Translations under genes and position numbers: made by a program
Shown here: one piece after another, positions 32,142 through 42,110 of the stretch
How the letters are laid out: every line of letters starts with the position of its first letter
How positions within the stretch are numbered: position 1 is the stretch's first letter
Assembly: GCA_037127315.1 (NCBI GenBank)
Contig: JBBBDQ010001937.1
Location: 457,501 to 521,500 of the forward strand
DNA length: 64,000 bases
Reading direction: 5' to 3'
DNA from: Ascarosepion bandense
Lineage: Eukaryota > Mollusca > Cephalopoda > Sepiida > Sepiidae
Notes under the pieces: model-generated
The model's database searches: none
What the model saw: only the letters and a program-made list of their open reading frames with translations
Told to the model about the DNA's origin: nothing

Positions 32142-32217
32142 ATATCCACTTGCTTCTGGCCGGGATCGAAACTCGACCGATTTGGTGTCAGTCGGAGTCT
32201 CTACTCCCTAAGCCATA
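32087..32217 (-). mobile_element. Ribozyme-type tRNA SINE, subfamily B
   Basis: Minus strand: tRNA-like head (TGGCTTAGGGAGTAGAGA, B box GAGTTTCGATCCC), then a linker AGAAGCAAGTGGATAT and the hammerhead at the 3' end. It is bounded on both sides by (AT)n. It lacks the 150-base leader of subfamily A. Confidence 0.88.
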
Positions 32218-32562
32218 TATATATATATATATGAGACAAGGGCAACCCGCAAAGACGAGGTGAATAATCCAAAATAATTTATCTAATTAATATAAAATAT
32301 CAGTTACATAATGAGCTCAATGAATATTATCCGAAGAAAATATATTTATAGAAAAACTGAAAACATAATGATAATGGTTAGAAATCTAGAGTTTTTCTCA
32401 ACAATTTTTACAATTACCTCGACAGAGTGTTGAAGAATAAAAAAATGGTTAACATTTATTTATTCCTCAACGGTCTGAACGAGGCAATTGTTATTTTTTT
32501 ACATTGCTGAAATAAATTGTGTCATTATAACCGTTGACTTATTCGTTGAATTTTTCTTTCAG

Positions 32563-32593
<31 letters not shown>

Positions 32594-32600
32594 TCAATTT

Positions 32601-32602
<2 letters not shown>
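32218..32602. other. Unassigned, with an inverted repeat at 32409-32491
   Basis: An inverted repeat pairs CAATTACCTCGACAG...GTTGA with a near complement ending CGAGGCAATTG. The flanks carry AT tracts at 32218-32232 and 32569-32590. No gene. Confidence 0.5.

Positions 32603-32646
<44 letters not shown>
32603..32646. repeat. (AT)n microsatellite inside a palindrome
   Basis: AT tract flanked by TTTTCAATTTCAA and its exact complement, so the whole of 32591-32660 is palindromic. Confidence 0.95.
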
Positions 32647-32648
<2 letters not shown>

Positions 32649-32709
32649 AAATTGAAAATTATAGTTTAGAACATATACAAATTATTATATAGTACAAAGT
32701 GTACATTTT

Positions 32710-32753
32710 GTTTCGACATTGAAATGACAATGTCTCATCAGGTTGTGTGGAAA
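32710..32753 (-). ncRNA. Hammerhead-like motif lacking stem I (inverted copy)
   Basis: Reverse complement of the motif at 33399-33441, with the same intact core, 7-bp stem II and 5-bp stem III. Confidence 0.55.
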
Positions 32754-33398
32754 GGAATGGAAATTTTTTTTCATATATTTGGTGAATTGTGTGTGAAAGG
32801 GAAAAATTAGGTTTTTTTCACCTAAAGTTAAATAGAAAATTCTCAAACATGCCAGAACATCTAAATCAATTAAAGAACAATGTTTCCTTTGTCTTCAAGA
32901 AAATCATTAAATACATGAATAGCAACATATTATTAAACCAGAGGCATGAAACCACAGTAAACTACAAACACATTAAAGAACTAACCTTACAATCACGCTA
33001 AAGACTACAAAATCCAAAGTTAGGATCCCTAGAAACGATAAACCTTTATAATATTAGCAACATTCTTATCTCAAATTTTACCTTTATTTCTTACCACAAA
33101 CTGCGATCTAATTTTAAAGTTTTATATAAAAAAAGATTTCCTAAATTTTAAATTAAGGTTAAATATACAAAAATAAATTTATTATAAAATCTAAGTTTAA
33201 ATACAAAAGTATTTATAGGCGTACAATTCACTAGTAAAGATATGTTCACAAAATATTAATCTTTATTCCCAACTCATCGCAACCACGCCAGCTCCTCCCC
33301 ACCCTATTCCCTATGTTATTTCGCCATCTCACACACCATCTACATCTCACAAACAATTCGCCAAATAGAAGAACAAGAATTTTCATTCCTTTCCACAC

Positions 33399-33441
33399 CA
33401 CCTGATGAGACATTGTCATTTCAATGTCGAAACAAAATGTA
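33399..33441 (+). ncRNA. Hammerhead-like motif lacking stem I
   Basis: CUGAUGA, perfect stem II GACAUUG/CAAUGUC, GAAA, stem III ACAAA/UUUGU and triplet GUA. The two flanks (CCACACCA and CUAUAUAA) do not pair, so stem I is absent in cis. All core bases are conserved, which is unlikely by chance alone. Confidence 0.58.
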
Positions 33442-33582
33442 CACTTTGTACTATATAATAATTTGTACATGTTCAAAACTATGATTTATTAAAAATATTC
33501 ACAGCTCTATATTGTACATCGAGGAATATTTTAAATTAATGTTTTGGACGTTGTAAATTTTTTCTTCGTTCCTTATTCACTT

Positions 33583-33583
<1 letters not shown>

Positions 33584-33627
<44 letters not shown>
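33584..33627. repeat. (AT)n microsatellite
   Basis: AT tract that directly abuts the 3' end of the ribozyme SINE. Confidence 0.97.
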
Positions 33628-33630
<3 letters not shown>

Positions 33631-33682
33631 ATCCGCAGACAGATCTGTTTCGCTGTATCACAGCTCGTCAGTACGGTTAGAC
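33628..33682 (-). ncRNA. Hammerhead ribozyme, canonical
   Basis: 55 nt on the minus strand: stem I CCGUA/UGCGG (one G-U) with an outer GUC/GAC helix, core CUGACGA, stem II GCUGU/ACAGC with loop GAU, GAAA, stem III ACA/UGU with loop GAUC, cleavage triplet GUC. Predicted cleavage lies between 33638 and 33637. Every invariant core nucleotide is present. It is a type I layout (open stem I). Such ribozymes process multimeric RNAs in retrozymes; that role here is inferred. Confidence 0.88.
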
Positions 33683-33935
33683 AGCCGATTACCTTTTACC
33701 CAGGATTGAAGCCCGACTGAATTGGCGTCAGTCGGCGATTCTACCTCTGACCTATGGGCGCTCGGTAGAAGGAGGCAGACTTTTTTGCGTGTACATTATC
33801 ATTAAACACGCCCAATAGCTGAGAGTATTCTAATTAATTCCTGAATGAACGATGCGTAGATGCCAGAGTAGCTTCAGTTTTCAAAGTCTACCATTCTTCC
33901 AGAGTGTTCAATCAGTGTGTGAGAGCGTAAATATA
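33628..33935 (-). mobile_element. Ribozyme-type tRNA SINE, subfamily A, full length
   Basis: Minus strand: leader starting near TTTACGCTCTCACACACTG, tRNA-like head (CATAGGTCAGAGGTAGAATC, B box region GGCTTCAATCC), then the hammerhead at 33628-33682 and (AT)n. About 305 bp, AT-flanked at both ends. The best complete copy in the window. Confidence 0.9.
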
Positions 33936-33944
33936 TATATGATC

Positions 33945-34165
33945 CTGTTCAAGGTCATCAGCGAGATTATGTTTGTCCGCCACGACGGTTTTCTTACTGA
34001 TGCGGGAGTAAATTGTGGTGTCTTCTGCGTAGATGCCTACTTAGCACTTGATCTCAACTGGGAGGTCACTGATGTAAATAAGAAAGAGCGTCGGGCCCAG
34101 GATAAAGCCCTGTGGGACACCAGCATTTGTGCTGTAGGATGAAGAGGCATGCCCATTCAAAACTC
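33945..34165 (-). pseudogene. LINE RT fragment, inverted part of a chimeric copy (1)
   Basis: Minus-strand frames give [27 protein letters not shown] and, after a stop, VGIYAEDTTIYS (the YADD box reads YAED). This RT piece is joined head-on at about 34165 to a plus-strand 3' piece of the same LINE family. The identical junction occurs in the copy at 34847. Confidence 0.85.
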
Positions 34166-34600
34166 CCCAACAGGTGTTTACTCGTGCAATCAGTTTGGCA
34201 ACTGGGTTCCACACGTTCACAGTTAGAGTAACCAAATGCAGACGACAATTCTACTCCTGCAGCTTTTTCTCTTGCACCTCCCGCCTGTGGAACTCGCTTC
34301 CATATTATTGCTTTCCTGATGGCTACAACCTCCAGGAATTTAAATGCAATGACAATACTCATCTCTTAACCACTTGACTCTAGTTCTTTCTACACCAGCC
34401 TGTATATCCGATTCTTTTTCCCCACCTTTGCAAAACTGTGATCACACTTGTATTTCCATCTTTCTCTTGCTCTTTTCTAAATGGTTCTTCTTTCTCTTCA
34501 CTCTCTTCACTCTCTCCTTTCTAATGTTTTTACTCTTATGTAGCCCCATGCATATCAGTAGCGTTACCACCTTGCTCGGGGTGATACGATTAAAAAAAAT
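34166..34600 (+). mobile_element. LINE 3' end, direct part of chimeric copy (1)
   Basis: Plus-strand translation: [58 protein letters not shown], stop, then a 3' UTR ending CACCTTGCTCGGGGTGATAC and an A-run that leads into GATA repeats. Confidence 0.88.
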
Positions 34601-34602
<2 letters not shown>

Positions 34603-34644
<42 letters not shown>

Positions 34645-34655
34645 TGAACAGACTG

Positions 34656-34704
<49 letters not shown>

Positions 34705-34735
34705 TGAACAGACTGAGATAGATATGAACAGACTG

Positions 34736-34780
<45 letters not shown>

Positions 34781-34791
34781 TGAACAGACTG

Positions 34792-34835
<44 letters not shown>

Positions 34836-34845
34836 CGATCGATCG
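34603..34845. repeat. Compound (GATA)n array with spacer
   Basis: Blocks of GATA are separated four times by TGAACAGACTGAGA. It starts in the A-tail of one chimeric LINE and ends in TCGATCGATC at the start of the next. Confidence 0.95.
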
Positions 34846-34846
34846 A

Positions 34847-34976
34847 TCTCATCTTGGAAGTCATTGATGTAAATAAGGAAGAGCGTCGGGCCCAGGATAG
34901 AGCCCTGTGGGACACCAGCATTTGTGCTGTATGATGAACAGGCATGCCCATTCAAAACTATCCAACAGGTGTTTAC
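34847..34976 (-). pseudogene. LINE RT fragment, inverted part of chimeric copy (2)
   Basis: Minus strand: [17 protein letters not shown] and [18 protein letters not shown]. Joined at about 34976 to the plus-strand 3' piece with the same breakpoint as copy (1). Confidence 0.85.
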
Positions 34977-35370
34977 TCGTGCAACCAGTTTGGCAACTGG
35001 GTCACACACGTTCACAGTTAGAGTAACCAAATGCAGACGACAATTCTACTCCTGCAGCTTCTTTTCTCGCACCTTCCCGCCTGTGGAACTCGCTTCCATA
35101 TTATGGCTTTCCTGATGGCTACAACCTCCACGAGTTTAAATGCAATGTCAATACTCATCTATTAACCACTTGACTCTAGTTCTTTCCCCACCCCGTATAT
35201 CCTTTCCTTTCTCTCCACCTTTACAACTGTCATCACACCTGCATTCTCATCCTTCTATTGTTCCTTTCTAACTGGTTCGTCTTCCTCTTCACTCTCTTCT
35301 AATTCATCTTTTTACACTTATGTAGCCCCCTGCACATCAGTGGCATTACCGCCTTGCTCGGGATGATACG

Positions 35371-35375
<5 letters not shown>
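34977..35375 (+). mobile_element. LINE 3' end, direct part of chimeric copy (2)
   Basis: [20 protein letters not shown], then an SFFSRT block with a one-base insertion before PPVELASILW, and GYNLHEFKCNVNTHLLTT in another frame. The 3' UTR ends CCGCCTTGCTCGGGATGATA followed by (AT)n. Confidence 0.88.

Positions 35376-35454
<79 letters not shown>
35374..35454. repeat. (AT)n-(GT)n-(AT)n compound microsatellite
   Basis: AT, then 15 GT units (35405-35434), then AT. Begins at the 3' end of the LINE copy. Confidence 0.97.
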
Positions 35455-36101
35455 TGAAATTTATTATAATAGAGAGGTTATATAAATATATATATATTCT
35501 TCACCCCACAGATAGCAGGGTGGGTTTTAGGTGAAATATTAATGGTGAATGAAGAGTAAAATATCGATGAAATAGAAATTGAAGGAATTGTAGACTATGA
35601 GGATATGGAGGATAGATATCAATTTGCTATTCCCATGAAGATGTCGAGACTGAAGTTATAAGGGATAGAAGCTTTACTGGAATTTTCCCCAAAATGTGAC
35701 ACTTCTGTCGAAATCGCCTACTAAGTGAAATTTATTTCTAGCTTTTTGCAATATAGGAGATATGAGGGTGATTCTTGTGTATCATTGGATGTCATAGCTG
35801 TAAAATTCTAAAATAGTGAGAAGAATAATCGCGCTTATCACATCATTTGCAATAAAAATAGCAATAACGTAGTGACAGGTTTTATTTTATTATTCGTTTT
35901 GAGCTAATAGGTTGTAAGGTGGAAAATATCATTCTTTACTAGACTGCCTAAACAATTTTAAACTGGAAGTTGATGACTGCAAAACTAGAGCAAATCTGGT
36001 AACAGTGCACAGTTTTTGGTCTGCTTTTCTTCAAAGGTTGTGAGATTATTTCTAAAATGTGAGGATGGCTTGATATTTAGTATCGTTACGAATAGAAAAT
36101 T

Positions 36102-36147
<46 letters not shown>

Positions 36148-36350
36148 TGCAGTGTCTCCATGTGGTTGCTCAATGTTGAACTAGTTTAAAGTACATTTAA
36201 GGGGAATAAGGCGGGAAAACAAACACTGCTTCTTGATACTTCCGCTTTTTGAGGAGGCAACGGAGACTGGGAAATGATCTCAGGTTCTGCATATAAATAT
36301 ACACACAGATATTAATAAATAGAAACAGATGGTTCTCTTTTCGCAAAAAG
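35455..36350. other. Unassigned region with (AT)n at 36104-36146
   Basis: About 900 bases without a supported gene. Short frames only. Confidence 0.4.
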
Positions 36351-36392
<42 letters not shown>

Positions 36393-36579
36393 GAGTGAAT
36401 AAAGAACGAAGAAAAAAAATTTTACAACGTCCAAAACATTAATTTAAAACAATGCTCAATATATCATATATAGAGCTGTGAATATTTATTATAAATTATA
36501 TTTTAGAACATGTACAAATTAAAAAAATATAAATAAAAATTTTGTAAGATGTTCTAAAATATAATTTATAATACATACA

Positions 36580-36654
<75 letters not shown>

Positions 36655-36660
36655 AAAATA
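36351..36660 (-). mobile_element. Penelope-type terminus (P2) between microsatellites
   Basis: (AT)n at 36351-36390, then 36391-36520 matching 1448-1580 in the same orientation. A short inverted repeat of TTCTAAAATATAATTTATA follows, then (CT)n at 36583-36612 and (AT)n to 36651. The hammerhead part is missing. Confidence 0.55.
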
Positions 36661-36870
36661 CTTTAATCCAAAGTGGATTAAAGTAGGAAGGTAAATCCCA
36701 AGAACCTGATCCTAATTAATATTAAAAATTTTAATATTAAAAAATGATACAGGAGGAGTGCTCAATGTAATTAAAATTACAGAGTTAATATAAATTTAAT
36801 ATAATATAATCTAATATCATATAAATATTTAATATAATATAATATAAATATTTAATTCAATATAATATAA
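36661..36870. other. AT-rich low-complexity DNA
   Basis: TTAATATAATATAA-type repeats leading into the GIY-YIG frame. RT sequence expected upstream of that domain is absent. Confidence 0.5.
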
Positions 36871-36873
36871 AGT

Positions 36874-37308
36874 TTGAATGATTGCAATTGTAGCTCTGTG
36901 GACGCCTGCCCCGTGGAGGGCAAATGTAAATCCACCCAGGTAATTTATGAAGCCCACATTTCACCATCAAACAACAAAAATAATTACCGGACTTATATTG
37001 GTATGTCCGCGGGACCTTTTAAGCAGAGATTTTACAACCACAGTTATTCATTTTCAAACCCGGTTCAAAAATACCAGACAGCTCTTTCACGGAGATTCTG
37101 GAAAATGAAGGAAGAAGGTCTGGACCCTGTAATTAGCTGGAAACTAATAGGTTCAGCCCGTATTCCGAGGGATTTCCGTGATAGTTGCTGTCTGTGTATA
37201 TTAGAAAAGATTCTAATATTAAAGTGCCCTTACCAGCACCTACTCCTGAATTTTAGAAGGGAATTCATTAGTAGGTGCCGTCATAAAGCGTGTTTTGTGA
37301 ACACTTAA
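36874..37308 (+). CDS. Penelope-like element GIY-YIG endonuclease domain (isolated, open)
   Basis: 144 codons without interruption. In Penelope-like retroelements this C-terminal domain nicks DNA for insertion. Visible features: Cys-rich start (C4, C6, C12, C18) typical of the zinc-binding linker; first motif strand VIYEAHI (Y25); TYIGMS (Y41-G43); FKQR (R52) with N55/H56; catalytic-position glutamate E111 in CCLCILEK; C-terminal FRREFISRCRH. The Met start is only the first ATG, since the natural protein would begin with a reverse transcriptase, which is missing (upstream is AT repeat). It is probably a 5'-truncated insertion, young enough to remain open. Expression is not shown. Confidence 0.85.
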   Translation: MNDCNCSSVDACPVEGKCKSTQVIYEAHISPSNNKNNYRTYIGMSAGPFKQRFYNHSYSFSNPVQKYQTALSRRFWKMKEEGLDPVISWKLIGSARIPRDFRDSCCLCILEKILILKCPYQHLLLNFRREFISRCRHKACFVNT

Positions 37309-38229
37309 ATTTTAAATTATAATTTTTTTAATTTTTAGTATGTTATATAGAAATTTAATGGTTTTTGATAAATCAATTTAACTTTAAATAGTATTTAACC
37401 CATCTACCTTCATCTCCCAGACTCCTTTGTTTATCTACTTTTTAGAACAATTTACTGAATTTAACCCCCAATTTCCTATATCTTTTTCACATCATAATTT
37501 TTATAAACTTGTATATAAAAAATGTTTTTAAAAATTAATTTAAAATTTTTTTTTTAATTTATAATTTTCTTTAATCTTTATTTTTATTTTTATTTTATTT
37601 TATTTAGTTTATCGATACCTAGAGGTATCTTTAATCTGATTAACTTTAAATTTTTTTAAAATTCTTTATCTACTTTTTTTCCCCTAAATATGCTTTTTCT
37701 AAAAAGTCTCTTTTTTTCTAATACTTTAACCATGTATAAGGTTATTTTTGTTTGACACATATCGAGCGTTTCTAATATGAATTTTTTTTCTTTTTTTCTT
37801 TTTCCCTTTTTTCCTTTTTCTATTCTTCTCTTTCCTTGTCTTTATTTTTCTTACCTCCCACTTCCCTTTCTGTTTTGTTTAACCCAATTCTCAATTTAAC
37901 ACCACTTCCTATTCCTTTAACCCCTTTCCTTTGTAAAGCCAGACGAAACCAAATTTTCCATTTCTTCACTTACAACTCTATCTAAAAGTTAAAATCTAAA
38001 ATTAGACATGATTTAATTCCGAAATTTTTTGTAACGTAAATTTCTCAAATCTTAACCGTCTTTTTATTTTTATTTTTTATTTTATTTTTTATTTTATTTT
38101 ATTTTTTCTCTCTTTTTTTTCTCTCTTTTTATTCTTATTTTTATTTCCTATTTTGAAAGATGTACGGTTGCTGAGGGATTTTATGTCGAAATGTTCATTC
38201 AACATTTTTGAATATTGAAAATTTATTTT

Positions 38230-38234
<5 letters not shown>
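37309..38234 (+). mobile_element. Penelope-like element 3' region
   Basis: T-rich, non-coding sequence after the endonuclease stop, ending in a poor hammerhead-like motif at about 38170-38215 (CUGAGGG, GUCGAAA, AUGUU/AACAU) and then (AT)n. The core deviates at G8/A9, so activity is unlikely. Confidence 0.55.

Positions 38235-38272
<38 letters not shown>
38235..38272. repeat. (AT)n microsatellite
   Basis: AT tract at the end of the Penelope-like copy. Confidence 0.97.
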
Positions 38273-38276
<4 letters not shown>

Positions 38277-39719
38277 TTTTAAAAAAGATATCATACCTAA
38301 TTAATAAACAAGATATAAATGTGTCTAAACTTTTAAGATTTAAGGAACCTTTCGAAAAATCCCCAATTAGGTAATAGCATAATTTTGGGAACAAGAACAA
38401 CTTAATCTTATAAAAAATGGATTGTATCTTGCCTCTCAATCGTATAGAATTCTTGGTGTTCTGGGCAAAATTGTGTCCATATCGATACCGAAAATAGTTG
38501 AACTAGTTGTCATTACAACTATAATACATTTTTTTAAAAAGGGGGATGATTCTTTATTATTAAAACGGGATACAAAAGTAGCACAACGTTCGGCACTTCT
38601 TGAGAAAAAAATTGTCTTAAATGAAGACTAAGCAGCTAATAAGTAATTTTTTTCTCGGCGACTGAAGTTAAAAAGAAAAAATAATTAAATAAGAGATTTA
38701 AAAACTCCCCAGTTAGGTAATAGCTTCTCCCAACAAGGCAAATTTGTGCTTTAATGCTCTCTGTGTGCACAGGGCCGGTCTTAATACATTAATAATAACA
38801 GACTCTAATATATCTAAGAGGAGATTCTTCCGTGCTCTGGGCAATATAGAGAAAAATCTAAAGAGAATATCTACTCTTGTAAACAACAGAATTTAATAGA
38901 GACGTGCCAATAGCTAGATGCATGAGTCTGCGAACACCCGGATGTCACCGTGACATGAATCTAAACTCCAACTTCTGGATAGTCTTGGCCACATAGATAT
39001 ATATGTAGATTTCGTTGATGGGTAGGCAAAACATCTTTACATCATTGAGAGAAAGCTCTTTAGTTAAAATAATGCCCTGGACAATCACGGCAGTAAAACA
39101 CCGTTTAATAAAATAGAATTTTTTCAGTGTATGTCTGACTAACGGGACTGTTCCACGGTAGTCTAACATATGCAGAACATATGGAAGGCCCATACATTTT
39201 AACTTCATTGAATTTAACAATTTTTCGTTCATTGGTAGATGTAATAACATATTCGCTGTAACCATTCATCAAATATATTTCTTTAAGATGTTTTTAAACT
39301 CAGCATCGAGTTTGCATTGATAACATCACATTAGAGCCCGATAAGTAAGACAGCTAATAAAATTAATTTTTATGGTTCTGTGATCAAAAGGGTTCCAAGA
39401 GAGTTTAAGTCAAGAAATGGTTGGTTTACGGTAAGAACACTAGTACTAACAGTACATTCAGGAAAAGTTAAAAGGTTGTTTACTTCTACCTCCATAGTAT
39501 TAATGGGGATAGGAAATTAAGAATTAAATGCAACCTTCTTCTTCACTTTTACAAAAATTCACAATGACGTATGAAATTCTGCTTTTGTCAAATAGCAAAA
39601 AAGTTGACCATGTGCTTAAAGAAAAAATCTTAACCGGATTTCGCGAGTAGATGTTAAATTGATTTTTTGACCAATAGAAGCGATTTGCAAGACGTAGCGA
39701 TCGAGTGCGAAAAAACTAA
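38273..39719. other. Unassigned region
   Basis: About 1.4 kb. Frames of 69 codons (38422-38631, plus) and 106 codons (38945-39265, minus) show no recognisable motif. No repeat partner found in the window. Confidence 0.4.
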
Positions 39720-39789
39720 ATGACTATAAATGCTTCGATCAGCGTCAGTCAGTCAGTCAGATGGGATCAGCGAGAGAAAAGACACACTA

Positions 39790-40188
39790 AAAAACACCAA
39801 CTGGCAACTGGGTCCCACCCATTCACAGTCAGGTTAGCCAAATGCAGACGACAATTCTACTCCCGCAGCTTCTTCTCTCGCACTTCCCGCCTGTGGAACT
39901 CGCTCCGGCATTCTTGCTTTCCTGACGGCTACAACCTCCAGAAATTTAAATGCAAAGTCAATACTCATCTACTAACCACTGGACTCTAGCTCTCTCCCCA
40001 CCCCTGTATAACCTTCTCTTTCTCTCCACCTATGTATCTGTCATCGCACCTCCTTTCTCAGCTTTCTATTGTTCCTTTCTAACTAGTTTGTACTCCTCAC
40101 TCTTTTCTAATTAATATTTTTACCTTTATGTAGTCCCCTGCACATCAGTGGCGTTTCCGCCTTGCTCGGGGTGAAATGATTAAAAAAA
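39790..40188 (+). mobile_element. LINE 3' end flanked by long direct repeats
   Basis: Open frame LATGSHPFTVRLAKCRRQ, SFFSRTSRLWNSLRHSCFPD, GYNLQKFKCKVNTHLLTTGL, stop at 39989, then 3' UTR ending CCGCCTTGCTCGGGGTGAAA and an A-rich tail. The flanks at about 39720-39793 and 40189-40258 are similar to each other. Confidence 0.85.
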
Positions 40189-40259
40189 ATGACAATAAAA
40201 AGCTTCGGTTAGTGTCAGTAAAACAGTAAGATGGGAGCAGCGAGACGACACACTAAAAT

Positions 40260-40559
40260 GTAACGGGAGAAACTTGTCGCGTCGCACATCGTCCTCTTTA
40301 TCTTTCTTTCTCTAGTGATGATTTCTTTTAATTCTTCTTCTCCATTCAAAAACATTCCTCCTAAACAAACGTCCATACATACATACGTACATATAAACAT
40401 TTTCCAACAACATACTACTATGAATATTTCTGCAACTCTTGATGCCTTTAACTTTCTCATTGAACATTAATTTCTACCAATAATTCATGTTACGCTTTTC
40501 ATTAATAAACTTCCATTTTAACATACAAAATGTATATTTTTATTCTTCCACTATTCCAC
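40260..40559. other. Unassigned region
   Basis: No supported feature. A short minus-strand frame (40215-40460) lacks motifs. Confidence 0.4.
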
Positions 40560-41430
40560 ATTAATCCTTCTGATAATTCGGGATAAAACTCGTAATTTAT
40601 AGGGAGTTTGGTTATGTTTCACACAAGGCCGAATTAATAAACATTAACCATTTCCCTTATAGCTTCACTGGTGATCCTCGACGGGCGAAAAGGAACACGC
40701 AATGGAAGAATCACTTCTTCAGTAGTGAACCTCGATGTTCAAGGAAAACGCACCCTACTTCTACACTAGTGAACACCGACGTGGAAAAGAAACACCTAAT
40801 TGAAGAATCATTCTTACGTATATTTTTCACGAACGGAGATTATTCAAATATGAAAAGACGTCTTCTGCCTTTTCTACTAGTAGAAAACAAAGTAAACGCA
40901 TCATCAACATGGCGGAAGTAACACTAAGGCTTATTAAACTTTTCAAAACGAATTTTTTCATGAAAGCCAACAAAAATGTTAGCCATCAGAGGAGCCAATA
41001 GACTAACCATGGCTACTCCATCAATCTGTTAATACATACAATTATCGAAGCTCAAAGAGAAAGACCTCGCTACCATCTACATCAACTCGACAAACACAAT
41101 CTCAGGAAAACATGGAGGCTTTGTGGGGCAAAATACAGATAGTCAGCACAAATATTAATTGTTTCATCGAGTAAAACATTTGCGAACAGACTTGATATCT
41201 TGAATGACACAAAATACTCATTGTCGGAGTTGGGGTTCAATTTAAACATATATTCAGCGAACTGAAACCAGTCAGGCACCCAACACTCCGAATAGAACGA
41301 TAAAACTGGAACCAGAACTTCAGCAAGACACTTAGCCAGATTATATTGGGATGAACCAGCATAGACAAAATGGCCTAAGTGGAATGTCCCCTTTGTGAAG
41401 TTTTGCTAACCCATATACCAGAAAACACTG
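40560..41430 (-). pseudogene. Penelope-like element reverse transcriptase relic
   Basis: Minus-strand translation with several frame changes gives NEYFVSFKISSLFANVLLDE (the SFDV-SLFTN-P-DETI motif with a Lys in place of the first catalytic Asp), QIDGVAMVSLLAPLMANIF (the DGVAMGSPLGP motif) and CYFRHVDDAFTLFS (the YVDD box as HVDD). Order and spacing match the Penelope-type RT rather than LINE RT. Stops and the altered first aspartate show it is dead. Downstream (40664-40815) three degenerate blocks around TTCACTGGTGATCCTCGACG look locally repeated. Confidence 0.8.
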
Positions 41431-41868
41431 AGAACATACGGGTTCAAAATTATAAATTTCTTTAGTCAGAAATTTTCATTTATGAAATTCTAACATTTTT
41501 TTTCTATAATCCAAATTCAGTTCTTAAGGAATCGTCACAATTGACGTCTTCCAATTTCCGGAATTAACAATAATCATTTAAAGTACATGACATTTTGCTC
41601 TGTATCGAGCACTCTTATAAACGTAAATGCTTGAACAATGGGTTTTTAATCTGCGTGTACTTTCACTTTTGTGTAATATATATATATATATATCTTACTA
41701 CTCGACGACTTAATTATTGCAAAAAAGTAAAATAATTCACTGTTAAAGATAAAAAGCGAGACAAAATTTTTTGTAACTAGTGATGAATTTTAATATTTAT
41801 TAGTAAAAAGAATAAACTGAGTCGACGCTGCCGTGCTATTGTGTCTCTCTCCATGATCGTGACAGGAG
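41431..41868. other. Unassigned region
   Basis: AT tract at 41676-41692. Otherwise no supported feature. Confidence 0.4.
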
Positions 41869-41870
41869 GG

Positions 41871-41954
<84 letters not shown>
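41869..41954. repeat. (AT)n-(GT)n microsatellite
   Basis: About 27 bases of AT then about 58 bases of GT. Confidence 0.97.
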
Positions 41955-41959
<5 letters not shown>

Positions 41960-42110
41960 TATACACAGTTATGCGCTGAGATTGAGGACAGGATGGTTAA
42001 ATAAAAGAAGACAAGAGGAAAACTGTATTTAACTCGTCTACGCGTTTCGTCCTGTGATGGACTTCGTTAAGGCAAAAAGATGAAATGAGCTTTATTACAA
42101 ATTACGTATC
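41955..42110 (-). mobile_element. Probable Penelope-type terminus
   Basis: On the minus strand GUCC/GGAC then GAAACGCGUAGAC resembles half of a hammerhead (stem II, GAAA, palindromic stem III ACGCGU), but the first core strand is UUAACGA. Family assignment is tentative. Confidence 0.35.

Larger units (their letters stand above)
32639..33583 (+). mobile_element. Penelope-type element (P2) with inverted terminal copies
   Basis: 32648-32775 and 33372-33490 are inverted copies (about 97% by eye), each containing a hammerhead-like motif. The interior (32780-33370) includes a 70-codon frame (32789-33001, VFKKIIKYMNSNILL region) that resembles the K/N-rich N-terminal part of Penelope-like ORFs only loosely. 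The right end matches 1448-1690 and 36391-36520. It is internally deleted; no RT motifs. Confidence 0.6.

Noticed and set aside
38170..38215. Hammerhead at the 3' end of the GIY-YIG copy
   Set aside because: The core reads CUGAGGG and stem I is missing; kept only as a remark in the element entry.
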